Below, piece after piece: positions 1-4,960 of a stretch of 5,189 nt of DNA (position 1 is its first letter; the number at the start of each line of letters is the position of its first letter). The notes under the pieces were generated by a model. The model was not told where the DNA came from. It ran no database searches and was given only the letters and a program-made list of their open reading frames with translations. This DNA comes from Rhizobiaceae bacterium (GTDB lineage: Bacteria > Pseudomonadota > Alphaproteobacteria > Rhizobiales > Rhizobiaceae). The stretch is taken from contig JAGWJK010000404.1 in assembly GCA_028865845.1 (NCBI GenBank), forward strand, positions 1 through 5,189. Direction: 5' to 3'. The translations under genes were made by a program, and so were the position numbers.

Positions 1-7
1 GGCCTTG

Positions 8-493
8 TTACGCCTCGGTCGGCGTGTCCGAAGCCTTCAACGGCGGCCCGAGAAATTCCATTCCCCATTTTTCTGCGAACACGTTCAGGACATCAGTATC
101 CGGCCTGCCATTGCGCATGACTTCGCCGAGGCCGGTGAAGAAGGCGACGGCATCGAGGCCGGGCGCGATCACGATATACTGGCTCGCGGGCTTATCGGTA
201 ACATTGACGAATGCGTGCGATACGCCGCCGGGAACATTGATGACATCGCCGGCTTCCGCATAAAAACGCCGCCCATCGACCTCGAACAGGTAACGTCCTT
301 CGAGCACCCGGAAAATTTCCGCTTCCTGGTGACGATGGCGGGGCGGACCGAAGCCCGGTGCATTGATCGTCTCGATGATGGAAAAGGCGCCTTCGGTCGC
401 ACTCGCAGACAGGCGCTCGATCAGCTCAAGGCCGATAGCGGGGATCGAAATGGCTCCCTCGAAGCCCTTCAAATGCGTAAGCGGTATCGGCAT
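8..493 (-). CDS. Single-domain cupin protein (quercetinase-like fold)
   Basis: The 161-residue product is a small beta-barrel cupin. Both cupin motifs are complete. Motif 1 runs from Gly47 through His53, His55 and Glu59 to Gly66. Motif 2 runs from Gly82 through Pro88, Gly90 and His93 to Asn97. His53, His55, Glu59 and His93 are the expected ligands for a divalent metal, so the protein can be an enzyme (dioxygenase or isomerase type) or a small-molecule-binding protein; the substrate cannot be told. A C-terminal helical extension, about residues 114-150, resembles that of quercetin-dioxygenase-like cupins. No signal peptide is present, so it is probably cytoplasmic. The start at 493 is chosen because GAGG lies 5-7 bases upstream; the open frame continues to 550, but those 19 residues precede the fold and have no better ribosome site. 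The stop is TAA. It lies 107 bp downstream of the DUF4239 gene on the same strand and probably has its own promoter. Confidence 0.9.
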   Translation of the reverse strand: MPIPLTHLKGFEGAISIPAIGLELIERLSASATEGAFSIIETINAPGFGPPRHRHQEAEIFRVLEGRYLFEVDGRRFYAEAGDVINVPGGVSHAFVNVTDKPASQYIVIAPGLDAVAFFTGLGEVMRNGRPDTDVLNVFAEKWGMEFLGPPLKASDTPTEA

Positions 494-550
494 ATCATCC
501 TCAAGACTTCGGCGTTTCGGTCGGAACACGCAACCTCGGCATGCTGCCAC

Positions 551-578
551 TAACTACCCGACGGCTCTTCCGCGTCAA
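551..578 (-). promoter_or_regulatory. Candidate promoter of the cupin gene
   Basis: Read on the minus strand there is TTGACG (573-578) as a -35 element and TAGTTA (551-556) as a -10 element with a 16-bp spacer. It lies about 58 bp upstream of the cupin start, in the short gap after the DUF4239 gene. The -35 is good and the -10 is mediocre; the assignment is by pattern only. Confidence 0.3.
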
Positions 579-600
579 GCAATCCGACGGTGCCGCGTCG

Positions 601-1389
601 TCACTTTGTAAACGTTGCCTGCGTCGCATCGCCCTGCCCCAGACGTCCGAGCGCTTCGCGAAGAGGTTCGTCCGATATGTGCAGCAGCCCCTGATAAGGG
701 TCCGCCATCTCGGTAATCAGGAAAATCGCGGTCGCCACCGAGAGCGCGCAGACGGCGAGAATACAGATGACCGTCGGATTGGGCGGGGCCTGCAGACCGA
801 AGGTGGCAAAAAGCAGTGCAAGCCACAGCACCAAAATCGTCAGGAACGGCCAGGGCAGACCGGTATTTGCGCTTTCGACCAGCAGCCAATGGCCCTCAGC
901 CACCATCCCGCTCACCTCCAGAGCACGACTTTGCAGAGAACGCTGGATATCGTTGGTCGGCACCAAATCTCGCAGATTGCTCTGCACCAGTTCGATATCC
1001 TGGAACTCGGCTTCGCCACCGGCAGCCTCGTCGGCCGTCGCTGCAGTCCAGCCGCGTCTCAGCCGCCGTTCGACCACCTTGGCCAGCTGTTGCCGGGCCG
1101 TTGTCGTCTCCGGACCGTAATGCGCCATCACGCGGTCGAGCAGCACAATGCGCGCGGCGGAAGTGCGCAGCTCAAGGTCGGCGTTGTCGTAGGTCGTCTT
1201 TGCGGACGCGATCAGCAATCCGAGCGCAAGCGCCGACAAAGTACCGACGATTACAGTCGCCAGCCTGATCGCATCCTTGGAATCGGTATTGAGATGATGA
1301 TCCGGCAAATAATTGCGAAGCACCATCCCCGCCGTCATTGCAGCACACAGGCACAGAAACACACCGGTGGACAAAAGGAAAAAAAACAA
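601..1389 (-). CDS. DUF4239-family integral membrane protein
   Basis: The 262-residue product matches the short bacterial DUF4239 (bestrophin-like) family. Hydrophobic segments lie near residues 2-24, 42-62, 180-199 and 205-226, giving four membrane helices with a soluble helical stretch (about 65-178) between the pairs. Family hallmarks visible are LPDHHLNTDSKDA after helix 1, GLLIASAKTTYD at the end of helix 2 and the C-terminal EMADPYQGLLHISDEPLREA (227-246). The family is loosely related to bestrophin-type channels, but its function is not established and I infer none beyond an inner-membrane role. The probable start is TTG at 1387-1389: GGAGG lies 9 bases upstream and this start keeps the whole first helix; the first internal ATG (codon 18) would cut that helix. 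Eight T bases follow directly after the start codon. The stop is TGA. It is separated by 235 bp from the DUF992 gene upstream and 107 bp from the cupin gene downstream, so it is probably transcribed alone. Confidence 0.88.
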   Translation of the reverse strand: MFFFLLSTGVFLCLCAAMTAGMVLRNYLPDHHLNTDSKDAIRLATVIVGTLSALALGLLIASAKTTYDNADLELRTSAARIVLLDRVMAHYGPETTTARQQLAKVVERRLRRGWTAATADEAAGGEAEFQDIELVQSNLRDLVPTNDIQRSLQSRALEVSGMVAEGHWLLVESANTGLPWPFLTILVLWLALLFATFGLQAPPNPTVICILAVCALSVATAIFLITEMADPYQGLLHISDEPLREALGRLGQGDATQATFTK

Positions 1390-1397
1390 TGTGCTCG

Positions 1398-1404
1398 CCC
1401 TCCC
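1398..1404 (-). promoter_or_regulatory. Ribosome binding site supporting the TTG start
   Basis: GGGAGGG on the minus strand is a strong Shine-Dalgarno sequence; nine bases separate its GGAGG core from the TTG codon at 1389. No ATG in frame is as well placed, so this site decides the start of the DUF4239 gene. Confidence 0.6.
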
Positions 1405-1624
1405 GGTCAGCGGTGATTTTACGCGAATGTGAAGATCGCCTCACCCATACCGCCTCCGAAAAAGCGAGTCGAGAGCTGCAAAAATGGGAGGTGCCAGCAA
1501 AGATCAATCCGGCCTCGATCAGAAGCACTTAGGGTACGGATCGCCTCTTCTTTTCAAACGTCCCAACAGCGACGTACATGCAAGCCCGACCGAGGCCGTA
1601 GCAGTATGGACGTTTCCTCCACCG

Positions 1625-2095
1625 CTATTCCGCCAAACGCAATTTCATCTCGGCCACGCCGACGGCAATGTTGAAGCCGTCCTCGGTCTCGACGGATATT
1701 GGCTGCAGCGACAGCGAACCGTGGTCGCCGCCAACGAGAACATTGGCTCCCAATCCGACATCGACGCTCGCATCCGCCGAAACTCCACGATACGTCCCCT
1801 CTACGCCGCCATCCTTGCGACCGGTGGTCGAATAGACGAGCCAGATCATGCGGCTTTTCTCGATCTTCCCGATATCGAAGCCAAACTGCGTGATCTTGCC
1901 GACATAGGTCTTGCTCGGACCGGGCACGGACGGCGTGAACAGGCAGTTGACCTCCTGCTGCGAGCCGATGATCGCGCCAAGCCCGGCGGAAAGATCGCAG
2001 TCGAGCTGACCGACCTTGATCTGCTCGGCAAGAGCCGCCGTTGACCCGGCGATGGTCAGAACGATTGCCGCCGACAGATTGGACAGAATGCGCAT
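1625..2095 (-). CDS. Secreted DUF992 domain protein
   Basis: The 156-residue product has a Sec signal peptide (Arg2, hydrophobic core about 7-20) with a likely cut after Ala-Leu-Ala at residue 23. The mature part is a DUF992 domain over nearly its whole length. Visible family features are VGQLDCDLSAGLG near residue 28, two cysteines (33 and 51) that could form a disulfide, NCLFTPS at 50-56, FGFDIG at 71-76, VGLGANVLVGG at 113-123 and LQPISV at 130-135. DUF992 proteins are common in rhizobia and relatives and have no established function; the location is probably periplasmic. The start at 2095 has AAGGGGGA just upstream; the frame is open to 2140, but the extra 15 residues would bury the signal peptide. 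The stop is TAG. No clear Rho-independent terminator is visible between this gene and the next (1390-1624). It is isolated by 343 bp from the regulator upstream. Confidence 0.9.
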   Translation of the reverse strand: MRILSNLSAAIVLTIAGSTAALAEQIKVGQLDCDLSAGLGAIIGSQQEVNCLFTPSVPGPSKTYVGKITQFGFDIGKIEKSRMIWLVYSTTGRKDGGVEGTYRGVSADASVDVGLGANVLVGGDHGSLSLQPISVETEDGFNIAVGVAEMKLRLAE

Positions 2096-2438
2096 GAAAT
2101 CCCCCTTCTTTGATTGTCGGCTCCCGCTGACACCGGTCATAAGTTGCCCGTTTCAAACGCAATTTGCAGCTTGAGTTTGCTCAGCTGTTTCCAGCGGACA
2201 GAACGGTGGATGCAGACTGCAATGTCGTATTTTCGATCGGATTCGTTGAGCAACGGACGACAGATCGAACGCCGCACCGGAGACGACGAGCGGCGATCTT
2301 TCATCACGGGCCCAGGCTGCCTCGACTTTCCGATAAATGCCCCCGGGGCTCGACCAAAAAGGCTCCGAGCCCACCCTCATACCTTGCCTCAACCGCAGGC
2401 TGTCAGTCAATCGCCGCCGGAATATCCGAAACCGCACC
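2096..2438. other. Non-coding gap between regulator and DUF992 gene
   Basis: This 343-bp stretch holds no convincing gene; open frames across it are extensions of neighbouring genes in the wrong frame. It should contain the DUF992 promoter (minus strand), but I see no good -35/-10 pair. A small palindrome CGTTTCAAACG lies at 2149-2159, 54 bp upstream of the DUF992 start, followed by GCAATTTGC at 2159-2167; these could be part of a control site. A hairpin region that may end the regulator transcript is at 2346-2372. Confidence 0.5.
2346..2372 (-). terminator. Candidate hairpin downstream of the regulator gene
   Basis: On the minus strand, about 67 nt after the regulator stop, GGGCTCG and CGAGCCC pair perfectly around a 13-nt loop. 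The 5' arm can instead fold locally as GGCT-CGG-AGCC, followed directly by TTTTT, which looks like a very short intrinsic terminator. The two folds exclude each other. The stems are short, so termination is only plausible. Confidence 0.3.
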
Positions 2439-3122
2439 TCACGCCAACTTGCTGGTCTCGATGAAGCGACGAAGCGCGGTCGCAGCATTCAGCATATGCG
2501 CGCGCATACGCCGGGAGGCCATCTCGCCGTCTCCCTCGGCTATCGCCTGCATGATCGCCTCGTGCTCGTCCCGCGACCGACGCAAACGCTCGCTCTGGCG
2601 AAGCTGCGTTCGTCGAAAACCGTTTAGCCGTGTTCGCACGGCAATCGCCTGTTCGGCCAGGAAGCCGTTGTGAGTGGCGTGATAGATCGCGTCGTGAAAG
2701 TCGCGATTGAAGGCGTCATAGGCATCGAAATCACCCCGTGAGACGAGGGCCTCCGACGCCTCGTGCAACTCGATCAAATGACTGCGCTCTAGCGGCGTCA
2801 TGCGATAGGTCGCCAATCGCACGCACATGGCCTCGATCTCGGCAACGGTCTCGAACATTTCCATGATGCGCTCAGGAGTAATCCGCGCAACGACGACACC
2901 GCGTCTCGCGCGCATCTCGACAAGGCCGCTGACCGCTAGCTGACGCAGTGCTTCCCGAACCGGGGTCCGCGAAGCACCGAAACGATCGGCAAGCTGTTGT
3001 TCATCAAGTGCCGCACCCGCCGGCAGCGCACCACCGGTGATCTCATCGGTGAGGGCATTGCGAATGCGATCGGACAAAAGCCCACGATCGCCCTCGTCTT
3101 CATCCTCAAGTCCATTCGTCAT
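2439..3122 (-). CDS. GntR-family transcriptional regulator, FCD (FadR) subfamily
   Basis: The 227-residue product has an N-terminal winged helix-turn-helix of the GntR type. LDEQQLADRFGASRTPVREA (39-58) carries the recognition helix, followed by the wing MRARRGVVVARI (70-81). The C-terminal half, about 87-215, is an all-helical FCD effector domain. Asn139, His143 (in FNRDFH), His187 (DEHEAI) and His209 (MRAHM) occupy the usual metal-ligand positions, with Asn in place of the more common Asp. Members of this subfamily mostly sense carboxylic acids and repress nearby catabolic genes; the effector here is unknown. The start at 3122 is fixed by GGAGG seven bases upstream; an open frame to 3218 would add 32 residues running into the promoter. 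The stop is TGA. It is divergent from an alpha/beta hydrolase across 377 bp, which makes that gene the obvious candidate target, and a self-control role is possible. Confidence 0.93.
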   Translation of the reverse strand: MTNGLEDEDEGDRGLLSDRIRNALTDEITGGALPAGAALDEQQLADRFGASRTPVREALRQLAVSGLVEMRARRGVVVARITPERIMEMFETVAEIEAMCVRLATYRMTPLERSHLIELHEASEALVSRGDFDAYDAFNRDFHDAIYHATHNGFLAEQAIAVRTRLNGFRRTQLRQSERLRRSRDEHEAIMQAIAEGDGEMASRRMRAHMLNAATALRRFIETSKLA

Positions 3123-3168
3123 CGCACATCCTCCCGAACTCCGCCGCAGTCGCCGAACAATCCACCGT

Positions 3169-3197
3169 GTATAAAATCCAGACTGAATTCCGCTCAA
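3169..3197 (-). promoter_or_regulatory. Probable promoter of the GntR regulator gene
   Basis: On the minus strand TTGAGC (3192-3197) and TTATAC (3169-3174) are separated by exactly 17 bp, a good sigma-70-type match. The predicted start of transcription is near 3162, giving a leader of about 40 nt that contains the GGAGG ribosome site. An ATGCAA motif (3201-3206) lies just upstream of the -35. Confidence 0.5.
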
Positions 3198-3240
3198 CGC
3201 ATGCAAAATATCTATCACGAAGCTGTTACGTATTCAATAA

Positions 3241-3269
3241 TTGACGAATTTCCGTTTTGAGAATACATA
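3241..3269 (+). promoter_or_regulatory. Probable promoter of the hydrolase transcript
   Basis: TTGACG (3241-3246) and TACATA (3264-3269) are spaced by 17 bp, in a locally AT-rich stretch. This is the best promoter match in the window. The predicted start of transcription is about 3276, which leaves a long leader of about 224 nt before the hydrolase start at 3500. Confidence 0.55.
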
Positions 3270-3275
3270 TTAGTC

Positions 3276-3295
3276 ATGCAAGCGAGATCTTGCAT
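3276..3295. promoter_or_regulatory. Candidate operator: perfect 7-bp inverted repeat
   Basis: ATGCAAG (3276-3282) and CTTGCAT (3289-3295) are exact reverse complements around six bases. The repeat lies at the predicted +1 of the hydrolase promoter, where a bound repressor would block initiation. The right arm runs into TTGCATACAA (3290-3299), itself a near-palindrome. Binding by the neighbouring GntR protein is an inference from position; the site does not fit the TNGTNNNACNA form described for FadR-type operators. Confidence 0.35.
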
Positions 3296-3503
3296 ACAAA
3301 GATACGCCGAAACGACCGGCTGGAATGCACAAGCGTACGATCTTCCAATGCCGAACGACGCCAAACAGCAGGTCGCACTAGGCCAAGAGATCGCTCTCCA
3401 CAGAGCGTCCATATCAACAATTTTCGCGCGGCCCGGTCCCGCCTCCCAAACCGGACATGTGCACTTTTCAAACTGCGTCATGCAGAAGGAAACCAGGTCA
3501 TGA
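3276..3503 (+). CDS. Possible leaderless upstream ORF, 75 codons, unrecognised
   Basis: An open frame of 75 codons starts with ATG at 3276, the predicted first base of the hydrolase transcript, and ends with TGA at 3501-3503, overlapping the hydrolase ATG as ATGA. That geometry would suit a leaderless upstream gene coupled to the hydrolase. Against it, the product matches no family I recognise, has no signal or membrane segment, and uses AGA three times plus ATA, CTA and AGG, codons that neighbouring genes avoid. There is no Shine-Dalgarno site. It is more likely non-coding leader than a real gene, but is listed because of its position. Confidence 0.2.
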   Translation: MQARSCIQRYAETTGWNAQAYDLPMPNDAKQQVALGQEIALHRASISTIFARPGPASQTGHVHFSNCVMQKETRS

Positions 3504-4288
3504 TGATGAACAGACGTACTTTCTCTGCCGCCCTCCTGGCCGGCGCCGCCGCATCTCTTGTATCGACCCGCAGCATGGCGGCAGCCGCAGTTGCTGCACC
3601 TGTAAAGGCGCGCAACGTGGTGCTTGCGCATGGGTTGTTTGCCGACGGATCGTGCTGGACCGAGGTCATCGGCCGTCTGCAGGCTGCAGGGCTGAACGCC
3701 ACCGCCGTGCAGAACCCGCTGACGACGCTGCCAGAGGCCGTCGCATCGGTTCAACGCGTGCTGGAACGCCAGGACGGACCGACAGTTCTCGTCGGCCACT
3801 CCTTTTCGGGGATGCTAGTGACGGAGGCCGGCGTGCATCCGAACGTCGCGGCCCTTGTCTATGTCGCAGCTCGCGCTCCCGACGCCGGCGAAGATTACAC
3901 AGCATTGGCCAAGACCTATCCGACGCCGCCAGCTTCGGCTGGCATCGTCTTCGACGGTGACGAAGGTCGTTTGACCGAAGAGGCCTTCCTGCGCGATTTC
4001 GCTGGCGACCTGCCGGAAGCCAAGGCGAAGGTTCTCTATGCCGTCCAGGAGCCGTTCCACAAGGAGCTGCTGACCGGCAAGACCACCGTCGCCGCCTGGC
4101 GCTCGAAGCCGAGCTTCTATGCTGTGTCCACGGAAGACAGGACAATCAACCCCGACCTCGAGCGCTTCATGGCCAAGCGCATGGGGGCAAAGACCATCGA
4201 GCTGAAATCCAGCCACCTGTCGCTGATCTCCCATCCGGATGAAATCGCCGCCCTGATCCTCGAAGCCGCCGGCCAGCAAAAGAGCTGA
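3500..4288 (+). CDS. Tat-exported alpha/beta hydrolase (esterase-like)
   Basis: The 262-residue product begins with a twin-arginine signal: MMMNRRTFSA, then an alanine/leucine-rich core to about residue 20 and a likely cut between 27 and 33. The mature protein is a compact alpha/beta hydrolase. LAHGLFADGSCW (42-53) carries the HG oxyanion-hole region, VGHSFSG (98-104) the nucleophile Ser101, EDRTI (212-216) the probable acid Asp213 and SSHLSLISHP (237-246) the catalytic His239. The family includes esterases and unassigned periplasmic hydrolases acting on small esters or related bonds; the substrate is unknown. The nucleophile elbow is GxSxS rather than GxSxG. Three ATG codons stand in a row; 3500 is preferred because AAGGA lies nine bases upstream. 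The frame is open back to 3257, but an extension would bury the Tat signal and run into the promoter. The divergent GntR gene is its likely regulator. Confidence 0.92.
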   Translation: MMMNRRTFSAALLAGAAASLVSTRSMAAAAVAAPVKARNVVLAHGLFADGSCWTEVIGRLQAAGLNATAVQNPLTTLPEAVASVQRVLERQDGPTVLVGHSFSGMLVTEAGVHPNVAALVYVAARAPDAGEDYTALAKTYPTPPASAGIVFDGDEGRLTEEAFLRDFAGDLPEAKAKVLYAVQEPFHKELLTGKTTVAAWRSKPSFYAVSTEDRTINPDLERFMAKRMGAKTIELKSSHLSLISHPDEIAALILEAAGQQKS

Positions 4289-4309
4289 ATTGCCTTGAAG
4301 GGCGAGAAA

Positions 4310-4331
4310 CCGTCGCTTTCGAAAGCGATGG
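4310..4331. repeat. Palindrome after the hydrolase gene, possible terminator stem
   Basis: A perfect 16-bp palindrome TCGCTTTCGAAAGCGA occupies 4313-4328. CCG and TGG on its flanks extend the stem to 22 bp with one G-T pair. It begins 22 nt after the hydrolase stop. As RNA it would form a stem with a four-base loop, but no T-run follows, so intrinsic termination is uncertain. A further ATCGCTT at 4338-4344 can pair with AAGCGAT at 4323-4329 instead. Confidence 0.4.
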
Positions 4332-4413
4332 TATTCGATCGCTTGCCCGGACTGAAACTGGCGGCCACGCGATGAAGTCGCCAGCGACATTTCCGCGCGT
4401 TTCCGCAAACCGC

Positions 4414-4441
4414 TTTTTGAACGGTAGCAAAGAGTGATAAT
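4414..4441 (+). promoter_or_regulatory. Weak candidate promoter of the PsiF-like gene
   Basis: GATAAT at 4436-4441 matches the -10 consensus at five of six positions; a poor -35 (TTTTTG, 4414-4419) lies 16 bp upstream. The leader would be about 65-70 nt. A direct repeat TTTCCGC (4390-4396 and 4400-4406) lies just upstream and could be an activator site, which would fit the weak -35. Confidence 0.25.
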
Positions 4442-4514
4442 AAGGCTTGCTTGGCATTCACAAGCTGCAAACCCGCATTCGTCTCGAAAGAGCGATCCCG
4501 CAAAGGACACGAGA

Positions 4515-4802
4515 ATGAGACTTGTTGCTACTATTGCCGCCACCGCAATCGTTGCTCTTCTGGGCACGGCTGCCATGGCGCAGACCACCACGCCGGCCAC
4601 GACAACGACACCTGCCGCGACGGCGACCCAGCCCACCGGAACCGCGACCAAGCCAAAGGCCGCGACGCCGAGCAAAATGTCTACCGACAAGACTGCCGTC
4701 TCGAAGGCCTGTTCGGCCCAGGCCGACGCCAAGGGTCTTCATGGCAAGGATCGCGAAAAGTTCCGCAGCACTTGCAAGAAGAACGGCGGCAAAGCATCCT
4801 GA
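4515..4802 (+). CDS. Small secreted PsiF-repeat protein
   Basis: The 95-residue product has a Sec signal peptide (Arg2, hydrophobic 3-19) with a likely cut after Ala-Met-Ala at residue 22. Residues 23-52 are a low-complexity Thr/Ala/Pro/Lys linker. The C-terminal part, about 54-90, matches the PsiF repeat: Cys66 and Cys87 frame AQADAKGLHGKDREKF, and the two cysteines are spaced to form a disulfide in the periplasm. PsiF was named in E. coli as a phosphate-starvation-induced protein, but its function is unknown, and alphaproteobacterial members are not necessarily phosphate-regulated. I see no PHO box upstream. The start at 4515 has AAAGGA seven bases before it; the frame is open to 4434, but an extension would hide the signal peptide. 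The stop is TGA. It follows the hydrolase after 226 bp on the same strand and is probably separately transcribed. The lysine-rich mature protein is basic. Confidence 0.88.
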   Translation: MRLVATIAATAIVALLGTAAMAQTTTPATTTTPAATATQPTGTATKPKAATPSKMSTDKTAVSKACSAQADAKGLHGKDREKFRSTCKKNGGKAS

Positions 4803-4815
4803 CATCAGGTATTCG

Positions 4816-4844
4816 TGCCGACGGCGATCCGATCGCCGCCGGCA
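4816..4844 (+). terminator. Strong GC-rich hairpin after the PsiF-like gene
   Basis: TGCCGACGGCGATC and GATCGCCGCCGGCA pair around a single central C with one mismatch (4821 against 4839), starting 13 nt after the stop codon. The position and stem strength suit transcript-end formation or 3'-end protection. There is no T-run behind it, so it is not a textbook intrinsic terminator. Confidence 0.4.
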
Positions 4845-4941
4845 TCAGATTGGCTGCGCGACTGCAGGTCCTCCCTTTGGGATACGCCGACCAAGCTGTT
4901 GGCTCCTGATAGAGTTCGTCCTCCGTGTGAACCATCAGCTG

Positions 4942-4960
4942 CAAACGCACAGTGCGTTTG
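4942..4960. repeat. Perfect 9-bp inverted repeat
   Basis: CAAACGCAC (4942-4950) and GTGCGTTTG (4952-4960) are exact reverse complements around one A. AGC at 4937-4939 and GCT at 4961-4963 could extend a stem past a small bulge. It could be a terminator stem, part of a small RNA or a protein-binding site; nothing in the sequence decides between them. Confidence 0.35.

Noticed and set aside
541..1416. A 291-codon open frame on the plus strand
   Set aside because: It lies antisense to the DUF4239 gene and its product is rich in Arg, Gln and His with no recognisable fold. GC-rich codon bias commonly leaves such frames open opposite real genes.
1390..1624. A promoter for the DUF4239 gene and a terminator for the DUF992 gene in this gap
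   Set aside because: A TAAAAT at 1417-1422 on the minus strand could be a -10, but no acceptable -35 is at the right distance, and no stem with a T-run follows the DUF992 stop.
3123..3218. Longer start for the GntR regulator
   Set aside because: The extra 32 residues run through the predicted promoter and have no family similarity; GGAGG is correctly spaced only for 3122.
3257..3499. An 81-codon N-terminal extension of the hydrolase frame
   Set aside because: It would start within the promoter, uses rare codons and would bury the Tat signal that begins at 3500.
4289..4514. A PHO box upstream of the PsiF-like gene
   Set aside because: No CTGTCAT-type direct repeat with an 11-bp period was found; the repeat present is TTTCCGC with a 10-bp period.
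3815..4732. A 305-codon open frame on the minus strand
   Set aside because: It is antisense to both the hydrolase and the PsiF-like gene, each of which has clear family motifs, a signal peptide and a ribosome site.
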